DNA from: Acanthochromis polyacanthus
Lineage: Eukaryota; Chordata; Actinopteri; Pomacentridae
Assembly (NCBI RefSeq): GCF_021347895.1
Contig: NC_067113.1
Coordinates: forward strand, 6,615,489 to 6,679,488
DNA: 64,000 bases
Reading direction: 5' to 3'
The position numbers were made by a program, and so were the translations under genes. The notes below the pieces were generated by a model that was not told the DNA's origin, did no database searches, and saw nothing but the letters and a program-made list of their open reading frames with translations. Positions 26,580-38,159 of this stretch are shown here, piece by piece (the first letter of the stretch is position 1; every line of letters begins with the position of its first letter).

Positions 26580-26840
26580 TGGACACCCCCTCTATCCCAG
26601 GGCTACACAGATACAACTCACATTTACACCACATTTTCACCAATTAATCTCAACGTGTTTGTGTACTGTGGGGTGAAGTCGGAGAACCCGAGGAAAACCC
26701 ACGCATGCACAGGGAGAACATGCAAACTCCATGCAGAAAGATCCCAGGAAGGCCGGGACGCCAACCGGGGATCTTCTAGCTGCACGGTGATGGTCCTACC
26801 ACCGATCCACTGTGCAGCCCATCTTAACAACATGGGAAAT
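26580..26840 (+). repeat. Dispersed teleost-type repeat
   Basis: GAGAACCCGAGGAAAACCCA, GCATGCACAGGGAGAACATG and CAAACTCCATGCAGAAAG form a block found in many copies in fish genomes. It begins directly after the LINE tail. Class not assigned. Confidence 0.55.
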
Positions 26841-27027
26841 GTATTCTTAATCAGAAACAAGAAAAAAACTCTGGCACCCCTTTGAAATGACTTTCATTTA
26901 TGAATGAATTCGTCTTAAAATTGTTTAAACCTTCATCAAGGTAATAAACAAACACAATCTACTGGAAGTAATAACAGACAAATCACTGTATTGTTCTTGT
27001 GCATACTGAGCACATCATTCAGACATT

Positions 27028-27545
27028 CACAGTGTAGGTTTGAAACAGTATGTGAACCCCTAGGCGTGTGTTATCAACAAACGCTCACCGGAGTCAGGAG
27101 TGAGCAACAAACCTGCAGTCCAATCAATGCAACAAGACTGGAGGTGTGTGTTAGAACTACACTGACTTACAAAAAAAAACAAAAAAACACTCCAACATTT
27201 TGGGTTTGGCATTCACAGAAAACAACTCCTGATGTGAACTATTATCCTTGGGAGAAAAAAAAAGGAATCTCCTAAGACCTATGATGAAAACCTGCTGATG
27301 TGCATGAAGCTGGGAAGGATGAGAAAAGGCCCACTTACTTTTTCCACCATTGTGGGCCATGTTTAATGGGAGTGTTCACTAAAGACATGAATGTTTGTGA
27401 TTGTTTGTGTGGTTTTAGCTTATGTACCTTGTGTTTGTCTGTACTTGTGACTAAGATGAAGATCAGATCCTATTTTAAGAGCAATTAATGCAGAAAACTA
27501 AAACATTCCAAACGGTTCCCATACATTTCCAGACACTGTGTGTAT
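27028..27545. mobile_element. Tc1/mariner-derived non-autonomous remnant
   Basis: The left end (ACAGTGTAGGTTTGAAACAG, TATGTGAACCCCTAGG) is approximately inverted at the right end (CAAACGGTTCCCATACATTT, CCAGACACTGTGTGTA). The layout, with GCCCACTTACTTTTTCCACC before the right end, resembles known fish Tc1/mariner elements. No frame remains. Confidence 0.5.
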
Positions 27546-29317
27546 AAGGGGCTCCTATAAACACACTATTTTCAGCCAAATTAAAAACAACTGCAGTTAT
27601 TTCAAATAAGAGGCTACTGCATTTATTCATCTCTGAGCTTTTCTTACTGGCTTGAAAAAGGGGACGTCACAGAATCTGATGACAGCTAGTGTTTTTTGTA
27701 ACTACTTACCCAGTAATGGGCATTCAGTCTTGTTGAGAAACATGATTTTGGGCCAAGTTTTTAGGGACTTTATACATGACATCCACAAATTCTTTGAGTC
27801 TAGCCACAACATCCTGACATAAGTTACTACCAGTTCTGCCTGGACAGATTTTTTTTGCAAATTGTGCAAAATAAGCAAAACCTACTTCCTCTATCTCACC
27901 AGGGGCTTTTTCTCCAAGCAGGACAACATGTGCACCGAACCTAACTCACATCCAAATGGAACATCACACATTTTACCACGATGAATTGATGAATATCCTA
28001 TCATTTCCGCATTGCAAATGTGCATCCCATCAATGTACATTTACCACTTACACCTGCACATTAAAGGGCTGCTGCTTTCCTTTGAAAAACCCTCTGAAAT
28101 CTGCAGGCATCTGTTCAAAGAACTTGTCAGTAACTCATCAGCCACAAAAACCTGCAGTCTGGCTGATGTATCTGGCTTGTGTCGCGTACTGTATCTTTGA
28201 AGTGGGTGAAAATATGGGACACAGACCCGGCTGAGCCATTCAGATGAATACATCTGTGTGAAATACTGAAGTAACCTGGACAACTGTGCATTTTGACAAG
28301 TTTTGCTACCAGTTGAATGACATTTATGCATTAAAGTTTTTCATAGTGTCCCAAAGTCACTCACTGACGGCTGGCAAACCATTGGTCATGTAAAACTGAC
28401 AGGTGGTAACAGATCGTATGTTTCTGTATTTAGCTATAGATACACACTTTGTCTGTTTGAACTGAGGATAAATTGTTGTCACTGTTTATTTAATGTATTT
28501 TAAGTGTACCAATACGTCCTGTGCTGTGCCACAGATTGCCTCTCAGATGACATTAAAGTTTTTCCAAGTCACAGTTTGTGCACCCTGGCCTGACATGGGT
28601 CTCGTGAGTCATCATATTTCCAGCACGAGCAACTTAAAATCAATCTCATTCACCGTTATTACTGTTACACTGAGTGATGCTCTCCATTGGGCGCATAAAG
28701 AGGCACGCTCAGAGGGGAAAGCCTCTGATGTGGGGACTTGATTAAGAGGTGAGAGACCCTTCCAGTAAAGCTTCAGTCGAACAAACAGCAGCACATTTAC
28801 TGGTATATTCACTGATTGAGCATCATCATCACGAGAAAAACAGTCATGTTGTTTTTGTAGTTAAGGAATTCCTGTGGGTGCTTTTGGCCTTGCTACTTGC
28901 TTAGAAACTGTAATTATGAAACATTCCGAGGGTGCCGTTTATTAAAGCGACGCAGAATGTTTATGTGTCATTTTATTGACATTTGTCCTTTCATTCAATC
29001 AAAGTTCTTGTCACAGTATTTCCAGTGTCTTCATTTAGCCTGCATAGTGCAAAGTCCGAGTCCTTTAAAAAAACAAACAAAACAAACAAAAAAAAACCAT
29101 GCTAAATGTGTGCTGTGAATGCAACACTGATATGATTTCACATATCAAGGTGTGGACTGTGAACCAGCTCCCATTTGAAAACTGGCCAACTATGAGACAG
29201 AATTGGATCTCACTGATCAAGGTTGGATTGAAACACTTTACCTGAAATAAAATCAGTTCAGCAATGATGTTCAGGCCCACTGAACAAGTCAAATAGGATT
29301 GTGACTCATTTACTTAC

Positions 29318-29394
29318 ATTTCAGGGTTTCTCCAGCGTAGGGGATGTGAAGTTTAAAGCGATCACAGCAAGGACCAGGAGTTAAAGACGTACAT
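29318..29394 (-). CDS. BABAM2: BABAM2 coding exon 2
   Basis: This 77-bp exon has an acceptor TTCAG ending at 29395 and a donor AAAT|GTAAGT at 29317. It completes the split Gly codon from the previous exon, encodes [20 protein letters not shown] and GETLK, and leaves one base of a Trp codon. The [12 protein letters not shown] block is strongly conserved in BRE proteins and belongs to the N-terminal UEV-like fold. Phase agrees on both sides. Confidence 0.95.
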
Positions 29395-32300
29395 CTGAAC
29401 AGAAAGGTTGACAAAAACACCATCAGACAATAAGTTCATCAATCAAATTAGAGCTCCGGTGATTAATCAACACGAAAATGAATTTGTGACTACGTCTGAT
29501 TAGATATGCACTGATATGAAATTTCAAGGCATATAAGCGCTGATTAAGTATAATAAAATATAATTAAATTATCTGCAGAAATTCAATGACTATTTACATT
29601 TTCACAATGTTCCTACTTCTCACTGCACTTTTTAAGAAACTGTGGCAAAACATTTGGTGGATCCTGTCTCTAGTATGTAAAAATTTGATGTTTTTTTCCT
29701 TATACGTCACAGTGAAATTGATATATAGGTCGTGTTTGACAAAACAACTGAAGACATTACCTTACGCTGTGGAATAATAACAAGCATTTTAAAGAAAATA
29801 TTTTCTGACATATGAACAGAACAAGAAAAAAAACCTAACTGATTGCAAAAATAACTCTGTAGTAATGCAGTATTAAACTTCGAAATGACATTAGTCTGGG
29901 AGCCCAGATGGCCTACCATGCACCCCTCCCCCCACAACAAAACACAACAAAATGACACTTGATTTTTTGCAACTTTAATGATGTCCTAAATGAGACTTTG
30001 AATGGTAACAGTAAAATAGGTTACGCTACATTTTACTTTACAAAGAAAAGCAATATTTTCCACAGTTTTTTTTACTGAAAATTGACACAGCTGTTGCAGC
30101 CGTTTCACTCATGGCAATCACAACATGTTACACATCATATATAAGCTTGAAGTCACTAGTTTACAAATATATTCATATTCTTCTTTTATTTTCTTTACAA
30201 TAGAAATGACATATGATACAATGACACCGTGTCTCAGAGTTAACTTACATGCGGAAATTTGTAATATTAACAAATCAAATTGTATTATATTTACATTTCT
30301 GCCAACTTTTTGATCTCTCTCTCTCACACACTCTCTCACTCTCTCACTCTTTCATGTCTTTAACTTTTGAAACTCATATATTTTTTTAAAAGGATCCAGG
30401 TTAAGCATATGGCTTTTATCCTGTACATAAGATTTTTTTGCACCCCTCTAAGAGGTTTTGGCCAGGGTCAAAGAAAAATCACCTGCAACAACAAAAGAAA
30501 ATAATACAGAACTGCCTGCTTACTTTAGTGTGTAGTCCTCCTCCAAAAACCCATGTAATCATTGTAATTTTGTAAGCATTGATTTATAATTAAAGACTAA
30601 ATAATAAAGATAAACTGACAGAGAAATGTTGTCATTGTTTCATATCAGACATGAAATCTGCTCTGTACAAAAACAATTAATGGTAACTTGTGGCTGTTCA
30701 AACACGACGCTGTGGGAAGATGTGACCTTATTCAAAGTACATATTTTTGCAATTTGATTGCCACACATAATGATGTAATGCATTTTGATTTTGGTTAAAA
30801 TGATCATGTGAGACATCTGGTACTCTTAGGGGAGTAAGACTTGTTACTTGTGACCTTAAAGCTTCCAGGTGGAAACATAGAATTCTCTACGCTTAAACTA
30901 CAGACACTGTAGTATCAGAAAACATTGTGGTCCAAATGATGGGATGACCCAGTGGCAAAGCGTCACAAGGGCCAATAGAAAAACTGAAATGTGGAAAGAC
31001 TACAGTTTATGTCAGAGCTGTTATATTGGATTGTATTTGATTTCGGAGGTGTACCTAACAGAATATTCAGCTTTAGCTACTTTAATGCTTAAGGCCTATA
31101 GGCCCATGGCTGCAATTACTTACAATTACATTTCCAATGAATTTGTTGATTGTTTTTTTGATTATTTCATTCATTATTTGGTCTACAAAATGGAGGATAT
31201 TCTTAAAATGTATTGACCAGTGTATTTCAAAAAGCCCAAGATGATCTTGTTTTATCCAGCTAAGGAGATATTCAGTTTACCCAGGGGTGTCAAACATGTG
31301 ACCCGCGGGCCAAAAGCAGCCCTCCAGAGGGGAAGGCATAAAAATTACAGAGAGGACATCAAATGCAAATTGTAAATTTGTAAAACAATAAATTGTAAAT
31401 AATTTCTAGAGCATGACAAGTTGTTTTGATCATAAAGTAAAAGATTGCTCGTTGTTCTTTTGTCATTTTGTGTCCTGTTTTTGTAATATTTTGTCTTGTT
31501 TGTCGTCTTGTTTCTTGTCTGACTTTTGTCATTTGTCTCATGTTTTTGTCGTTTTGTTTCTCGATTTGTTGGTTTGTTTCCTTTTTGTCTCGCTTGTATT
31601 TTTTGTGTTATTTTTGTCATTTTGTGTTTCGTTTTATTTGTCGTTTTTGTTGCTTTGTGTCTTTTTTCTGTCTCGCCTGTGTCATTTGTTCTTTTTTTTG
31701 TTTTGTGTCTCATTTTTGTAATAGACTGTCTTGTTTTTTGTCTTTCTTTTGTCTGACTTTTGTCGTTTTGATCATAAAGTACAACACTATATCATTCAGT
31801 TTCAGTTACCTGTGACTAAATGTTTCGTTTCTTTGTAGACACTGTGATCTGTAAGTTGTAATGGGGAAATGATAAACTGAGGCTTAATATTGTTGAAACT
31901 GAACTTATCTTTTTTACAAAATTTCAGGTTGTTCATAATGTTCTGTAAAAAGATAATTCCGTGATTTAGAATATTTCCAGAATGGAGTTTTTTTTGCACT
32001 AAAACAAAGGAAAAATTTGGACGTGTCATTATTTATAGGTTATTATGCTGTGATTTTACTGGTCTGTCCCATTTGAGATGAAACTGGGCAGAATGTGGCC
32101 CCAGAAATCAAAAGAGTTTGACACCCAGGAGTTTACTGGTGAAGAGGGGCAAGAAACCAGAAAATATTTACATCGAAGAAGCAGGAAACAAAGAATTTAG
32201 ACGTGTTTTTTTTTAAAGTTGCTCAAACATTTAATAAATTATCAAAATAGCTTGTTGAATTACTTAATAGTAAAGCAAATCAATTATTATGATTAATCAC

Positions 32301-32406
32301 TGCAGCTTTCTGATATGTCACTCATCTTTGTGATATCATTGTAGGACAGTATCACGGCAGTACGAGGAGGATTGGATGAATGTTGTAATGCAAAAGTAAA
32401 CCTCAC
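29395..32406 (-). other. BABAM2 intron between coding exons 1 and 2 (3.0 kb)
   Basis: The intron contains a fragment of repeat family E (about 29650-29775), a CT-rich simple tract (30315-30350) and the hAT-type element at 31282-32129. No coding potential is visible beyond simple-repeat frames inside the hAT element. Confidence 0.7.
31282..32129. mobile_element. Non-autonomous hAT-type element
   Basis: The left end is CAGGGGTGTCAAAC and the right end is GTTTGACACCCAGG. Flanks AGTTTACC (31274-31281) and AGTTTACT (32130-32137) are an 8-bp target duplication with one change, as expected for hAT transposition. The interior (31440-31765) is a degenerate TTTTGTC-type tandem repeat, which accounts for long but meaningless open frames on both strands. 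Confidence 0.8.
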
Positions 32407-32562
32407 CCTGTTTTGAGGTCTGTGACACGGAGACAGTTTGTGGAGTCGAGTCCCACCCGGCCGTTCCTCACCACGCTGCACAGCAAGGGCCGCAACTCAG
32501 GTGAGATCCGGTTCAGTGCAACCTCAGGGGACATGTTGTTCATTTTATCCACACTGAGGAGT
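32407..32562 (-). CDS. BABAM2: BABAM2 first coding exon (start codon at 32534)
   Basis: The complement reads from ATG at 32534-32532 through [16 protein letters not shown]..., [16 protein letters not shown] and two bases of a Gly codon, then GG|GTGAGG at the donor (exon ends at 32407). The upstream acceptor is most likely the CCACAG ending at 32563, which leaves a short 5' UTR segment (32535-32562) in this exon. A second in-frame ATG lies three codons upstream (32543, adding MNN). I chose 32534 because [12 protein letters not shown] is the conserved N-terminus of the family. This segment leads into the N-terminal UEV-like domain. Confidence 0.93.
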
Positions 32563-32837
32563 CTGTGGAGACAGAGATGTTTTTTTTAAAAAAATTGAGG
32601 GACTTTTGAAGTCTGTGGGATATATCTTACATAATTTTTTATTTAAAGTTAAAAAAAAGTTTTTTAATGGAAACAATCACTTATTAATAAAATATGAGTG
32701 GATATAACTAAAGAGTCAACTAAATAACCGTCCACATTTAATAACAACCACCTTCTAATTAGCTAAACAATAATAAAAAGAGTTTGTTCAAAAATTGGTT
32801 TGATTGTGTTCTTTTATTAAGTTGAAATAATCATGAC

Positions 32838-32839
<2 letters not shown>

Positions 32840-32897
<58 letters not shown>

Positions 32898-32910
32898 TTT
32901 TTTTTTTTTT
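32840..32910. repeat. (TA)n microsatellite followed by poly-T
   Basis: About 27 TA units (32840-32893) are followed by a T tract. It lies about 280 bp from BABAM2 coding exon 1, on its 5' side. Confidence 0.95.
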
Positions 32911-33719
32911 ACAATATATCAGTGTCATTTCCTCCTGAAGAAAAGACTGGCAAGACTCCAAGGCTTTCGGAGTTATTTAATATAAAGTAGCGTGTGAGTC
33001 AAGTGTCAACAGGTTTACTACAATATCTTTATAAATAATTTTCAGTTTCAATTTTACTCAATTGTATATATAATTTTTAGAAGAATCTTTCTCTAAAAAT
33101 GCCATGTGGTGTTTGGTTATAGGCGACCATGTTGATTTTAGGCCTGAAAACAGCAAAAATGTCAGCTATGATACCTGTAAACTATGTTACAAAAAGTCCT
33201 GCAATTATATACTGACCCATATACTGTAGTTTATATACCACTACAGATACCTCATTTGTAATCATCCTAATGTCTCTATATTATTTTACCAGTTCTGTGT
33301 CCTTAACCATAACCAACCCAGTTACTTTTACCTCTCTAAACAGCTTTGGAGAACCAATTCATCTCATATACTCCTATATTAAATAGCAGCATTGCATCAA
33401 AATTGTTTTATTTTCTTTATGAGGATTATATATTGAGATTACATCCCATAGGATGATTGTAAAATAGACAAAAAATCTTTAAATTATACTTTTTACAGTC
33501 TAGTTTCCAAATAAAAAAGGATATTAGACATACCAAAGACATAGCCTACAACCTAAACTTAGGAAATATGCAACAGTTCTGTCAATAATCAATAAATGTC
33601 ATGCCTGCCCTTTGCTTCTTTGGTCACAGTTATTTAATTATGATGAACGTTGAAGTTTAGACCTTGACCATCAAGCTGGGTTTATTTACACATGATTCTT
33701 TATTATCTTTTTCACTCCA

Positions 33720-34650
33720 AACGATTCAACGAACGTGAACAGCTTCACGTAGGTGACGCTGTCATTTCCTGATGTCGTGGAAATGACTGTACGCACGTCA
33801 GATCCCATTTCCTGTTCTCAGATTTAAGCTTTCTGCCCTGGTTATTCTGAGAAAACAGGGTGAGACGAGTACAATATGCAGACTGAAGTACGGAATTAGG
33901 ATAAAAATTTGTGAGAAGCAAGAAGCGTCACGGAAAGTAAACCCAATTATAACACTGCTGCTTTTCTCCTTTTCATCACAAACACAACCTGCATCACATG
34001 GGGAAAACATAATGTCGTAACAAATCTTAATTGGTAAGCGATTAATCGGAGTAGTTTAAAGTTTAAGCTCGTTTTTACGCCACAGTTTGAATCAGGATGT
34101 CAGGGCTCGCGAGCTTGCTATCTTTAGCCTCTGCTAGCTTCCTACAGATTGGTGGGGCAAAATAACATCATTTGAACATTTAGAAGAGTCCGTTTATAAC
34201 TTGCTCATTACGTTCCATTTAAATACATCACGCGGTGTGTGTTGGAATACCTGAAAAAGCTGGAAGTCAGAGAATTTGAGCGTGAACTCCAATGTTTACT
34301 TCAAGTACTTGTTGTTTGGGTCCTTGCGACAGCCCCGCGTTTAGTTGTCTTTAATAATGCCTGTTGGTACATTAACCATTTTCATTCCAGGAGCCACACT
34401 TCTTCGTGTTATATTAATCATAAAGCATGCATCGTTTCATATAATTACACCCAAACAATATTAAGCAACAGTAAATGTATACACTCTGATTTAATGACAA
34501 CTGCGAGTCCGGCAAAAGCAGAACCGTCATCAGCTGTCCGGCTGCACTTTCGACCGTCATATAGTAGTGGCTGCTTAGTTGTCCATTCTGCACGAGCAGG
34601 TTAGAATTCCAGGTAAATATTGTTGCTGTATTTCACATAAACACACGTTT
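33720..34650. promoter_or_regulatory. Candidate bidirectional BABAM2/RBKS promoter region
   Basis: The two genes diverge, and their first coding exons are only 4.7 kb apart (32534 and 37203). Within that gap the stretch 33720-34160 is visibly richer in CpG than its surroundings. It carries ETS-like TTTCCTG twice (about 33765 and 33810) and CRE-like GTGACG/ACGTCA half sites (33753, 33794). No TATA box is evident, as is common for housekeeping divergent promoters. A possible untranslated RBKS first exon ends at AATTCCAG|GTAAAT (34611). The BABAM2 untranslated first exon cannot be placed. This is an inference from layout and composition only. Confidence 0.4.
34530..34611 (+). other. Possible untranslated first exon of RBKS
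   Basis: A CpG-containing, GC-richer stretch ends in a good donor, AATTCCAG|GTAAAT, about 2.6 kb upstream of the AG acceptor at 37198-37199 that precedes the RBKS start exon. The left boundary is unknown. It is offered only as the best-looking donor in the promoter interval. Confidence 0.2.
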
Positions 34651-35194
34651 TTTTATGTTCGCGTTGGCCAAATTAAGTTGTTTCATAATGCCTTTGAGTT
34701 TTGGGCTATTTATTCCAAAACAATGAAGCCAGAACCATTATTTGGCTACACATGCTTTAAAGTTAGCTTAAGATTTCAGTTGTGTGACATCTGGGTTGTA
34801 CCGGATACTCCTCACAAAATGAATTCTGTTTACGTCATATTGTTAACTGTTAAAGTTAACCAATGCTACAAGGTGATTGTTCATATTTACACATAACATT
34901 AATTTATGCCGCAGTCAGAGAAATAAAGAGAAGGGAAATGTTCTAAGAAATTTCTAGATTACCATGAACATTAGCTATTTGTGTGATTACTTTTCCTACA
35001 CATATATGCAAATTCGTACACAAGAAGAAGCTTTAGTGCATGTCTTTTACAGTAAATCCCATATTTGTTTCTGTTATTGCATTCCCCTTCTGTGAATAAG
35101 AAGGCTGGAGGCCTTGCCCTAGATTTCAAACTTGAAATACCTTCAAAACCTTGACTGAAGGTTGATGGCATGAATTCTGTAAAATTTTATTTCT

Positions 35195-35420
35195 TTTTTA
35201 GTAGCCTTTATTTAACCAGGAGAAATACCATTGAGATTAAGAGCCTCTTTTTCAAGGCAGTCCTGGAAAAGATGGGCACCAGCAAATACAAAACACAGTT
35301 ACAAAATAGCACAGTTAAATGTTTGATAATGATCAACAAGTGAGCAGCAACAATTCATGAAAGTTTCAATCTGCATGAGTTAAATATTGAATTACAGCAT
35401 TAGTCTGTGTCTATGAGCCA
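35195..35420 (+). repeat. Dispersed repeat (TTTATTTAACCAGG type)
   Basis: CCTTTATTTAACCAGGAGAA, CCATTGAGATTAAGAGCCTC and TTTTTCAAGGCAGTCCTGG are a common teleost repeat motif. It lies within the BABAM2-RBKS intergenic interval. Confidence 0.5.
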
Positions 35421-37199
35421 AGAAATCTGCTAATTGTATCGTTTCAAATTAGAATTTTTCTTTCAAATCAATTCATTATTCAGCCCTTATTAATTGAGAT
35501 ACTTTCATTGATTTAAGCAAAAACACTTGTATCACACTACACTATGATCCTGCTGTTTTTTTGCGTGTTTCTTTTTATGTAATTTAACATAGTCCGTCAA
35601 ATGAGAAAGCAAACTCACAAACTGAACACGTGGAATGACTTCTGAAATGTGTTGTTCTTGTACAAACAGAACAAACCTGATTTGAAAAGTAAAAATGAAC
35701 ACCAAGTACAAAAGCCAAGGAATTACATGAGCATGTGTAGTGAGCAGTGGTGTTTCTACATGAGGGCAGTTCGGCTGATTCACAGCTGGGAAATTCCACC
35801 TTCATGGGGTGATTCAGAATCACTCTGAAACTATCCAGCAGAAACAGTCCAAGTGAAATATGTTTAACTGGTTGTCATCCAGCCATTACTGGTTTTACTG
35901 ATTCAAGATACAAGAAGTTTATTAGTTCAACATTCGATTTTATTCTCTCTTAGGTAAAAGGTTAGAAAACATGTAACTGGGAATAAAAAAACTGTATTTC
36001 ACAAACTACGTGTTTGTGGGTTGGGGGCTGGGTCGTAAAGCGTATTTTGAAAATTATAGTCATTATATAAACTTCTGAAAAGCATTTTTATACATAGTCA
36101 TATGATTGTAACAACAGTCATTATCTAGTTAACTTCTTAACTCCACAACCAGACATATAAATATGTAATCTTACAAGGTTTTGCAATGGGTTCCAAAAGC
36201 ATTTTCTTTTGTATTTTGCTTACAGCTCAGTTTAAATTGTTGAACCAAATATGTGGAACTTTTTACTTTATTTAGATTCAATTGTTTGAATGTGTCCCGC
36301 CACCATTTTAGAGTGCACATTGCTTGAACAGTGCTTAAAAAATGGCTGTTAACACCCATTTGTCACATGTTATGTTCCTTTTTTAGGTTTAGTGGAGCAG
36401 TTTTCTAGCAACACATTTTACACAAAACTGTACACACACATATGTATTCAGGCATGTCAGCTACTCCACAATAATTTAGCTCAAATTCAACGAGCAAGGG
36501 AGCATTTCAAGGGGGTTTCCTGCTGTTTCAAGTGGTCAACAATGCAGATCTTATTATTTTCTCCTGCAGTGAAGGGTTCTAGGGCAGCTTTTCATGCCTG
36601 CAGAAGGAAGACAATATTCTGCTGGATGTGGGAGAGAGAATTGAGCCATCCTACAGCCAGCGGCCAGGCTTTCCAAGTCTTCCACTGCCTAGGAAGAGAT
36701 TTGAAGAGATTAACACACTAGCATTAGCTCCGATACAAGCTGAGGATTGAATTAATTAAAGACTTTGCCGGGCTGTGGTGCAGTCACGTGGTGTAGCATT
36801 GAAATGCCCCCACTGCCCCCCTCCCACCCCCACCTCACCATCCCCAGTAAGATTGGAATTTGTCCAACTCAGCTAGGAATGAATGCTTTATTTTTACCTT
36901 CTTCCTGTGTTTCAGTCAAGCTCATGCTAATGTGGAAGATAAATAAAACCAAGTGATTTTTGTTCAGAGGCTGTTGAGAAACTAGTTTACATATTTTGCC
37001 TGCAATGCCCCCAAGACGTCCGCCATGCTTTGGATAATGTCCTTGTTTATGAATAGGTTTTACGGGAACGGCTGGATGAATGTTAACAAATTCAGAAATC
37101 TCCCAAATCAGCAACATAAGTTAAATGAGGAATCTTAAGGATAATTCAGAAAGCAGATGTGTTGCCTTAGAAATAACACAAATGTGTTTTGATCACCAG

Positions 37200-37261
37200 A
37201 TCATGACTGAGGAGGCTTTTGATGTTGTGGTGGTCGGCTCCTGTATGACTGACCTGGTGAG
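37200..37261 (+). CDS. RBKS: RBKS exon with start codon
   Basis: ATG at 37203 opens MTEEAFDVVVVGSCMTDLV and ends with AG of a split Ser codon before GTGAGT at 37262. An AG acceptor (ATCACCAG) ends at 37199, so this is probably the second, first-coding exon. An in-frame ATG at 37182 would add MCFDHQI if transcription began further upstream without that splice. I prefer 37203 because its N-terminus reaches the conserved VVVVGS strand in the usual few residues. Confidence 0.88.
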
Positions 37262-38159
37262 GTGAGTACATGTAGCCTTTTTATGTCTACTAGTGAGTGA
37301 AATGGGTTGTGTCACCACTCTGTGTGCTTGCTGAAATCACCATAAATCACCTTTTTATTTTGTGTGAAGGCTGAGCACAAAGTCTCCTGCTTAAACTGGG
37401 TTCAGGAAACTCCTCTGCTTCCTCAGGTGGACCCAGCAGGAAGCAGCACATTGAGCAAATGTTCATTACCATTTTAGGACATGCTTTTTGTAATGGATAT
37501 TTTTGTCATGAAGAAATACAGTGAATATGTAAGAAATCTATTAAAATCTGTGCATATAATTGTCTCTACAAAGGATGAACAAGTTTAATTTACACGAATG
37601 ACACCAGTATTTAACAAAAACTATTTGGTTCCCAACTTCCTGACCTCATCTTGGGACTCCTTGAACCAAGGTTCCAATACAATTTAAAGGATGCTGTTAT
37701 GAAAAATTTTGTTATTTGTAAAATCTAATTTATTCTTTTTCTTCAGAAGTAACGCATCATGCTATCACCTTTTTTGGGCCTCAAAAAACTATGAAGCTGT
37801 ACAGCCACTCTCAAACCGATCACAGATCATATCGACACCACCACCACCATCACAGGCCATAACCTGAGATATGACTGAGTGCTGGTGATTTGAAGATTCA
37901 CTTTTGTCTATTACCATTCCATCTCAATTGTTTTCTAAACCCCTCATCCAAACAATGATCCAAATAAAAATGTAGCTGTCATAACTAGAAATGAAAGCTC
38001 TGATCATTTTTGGGATTTATTCACATGCAGGTACAGTGTGCATGAGTCAGGCTGTAGATGGAGCCCTATTGAGCATTTAAAAAGAGTGGAAGGTGGTATC
38101 TTTCTTGTTCAAATTACAAACACAAGAGCAAAAGTTTAAGGAATGGACAAAACAGTGTG

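Larger units (their letters stand above)
23119..29317 (-). other. BABAM2 intron between coding exons 2 and 3 (6.2 kb)
   Basis: Contents are a LINE/SINE-like A-rich tail region (24893-25330), a GGAT-type tetranucleotide microsatellite (25465-25516), a family B fragment (25600-25845), a LINE 3'-end fragment (26100-26575), a dispersed teleost-type repeat (26580-26840) and a Tc1/mariner-derived remnant (27028-27545). From 23150 to 24880 and from 27600 to 29300 I see no nameable element. Confidence 0.7.
2334..32534 (-). other. BABAM2: BABAM2 (BRE) gene, 5' coding half, four exons
   Basis: BABAM2 (BRE) is the scaffold subunit shared by the nuclear BRCA1-A complex and the cytoplasmic BRISC complex, which remove K63-linked ubiquitin through BRCC36. 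The exons on the complement are 32407-32534 (coding part), 29318-29394, 23024-23118 and 2334-2528. Joined, they keep one open frame of 165 codons. The product starts [12 protein letters not shown] and runs through [56 protein letters not shown] and [11 protein letters not shown], all close to my recollection of vertebrate BRE. The family is about 380 residues long, so the remaining 55-60% (second UEV-like region and C-terminus) lies left of the window. All introns have GT donors and AG acceptors, and phases are consistent. The gene diverges from RBKS. Confidence 0.95.
32563..37199. other. BABAM2-RBKS intergenic / 5' UTR intron region
   Basis: This interval holds a (TA)n plus poly-T tract (32840-32910), AT-rich sequence to 33700, the candidate shared promoter (33720-34650), a dispersed repeat (35195-35420) and a GC-richer block without known repeat character (36540-36960). 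No coding exon was recognised. Confidence 0.6.

Noticed and set aside
31345..31815. Long open frames on both strands (Lys/Thr-rich minus, Phe/Cys-rich plus)
   Set aside because: They arise from the degenerate TTTTGTC tandem repeat inside the hAT element; low complexity on both strands and no start context or splice sites.
34239..34604. 121-codon frame in the intergenic region
   Set aside because: No recognisable protein feature; overlaps the candidate promoter/untranslated exon.
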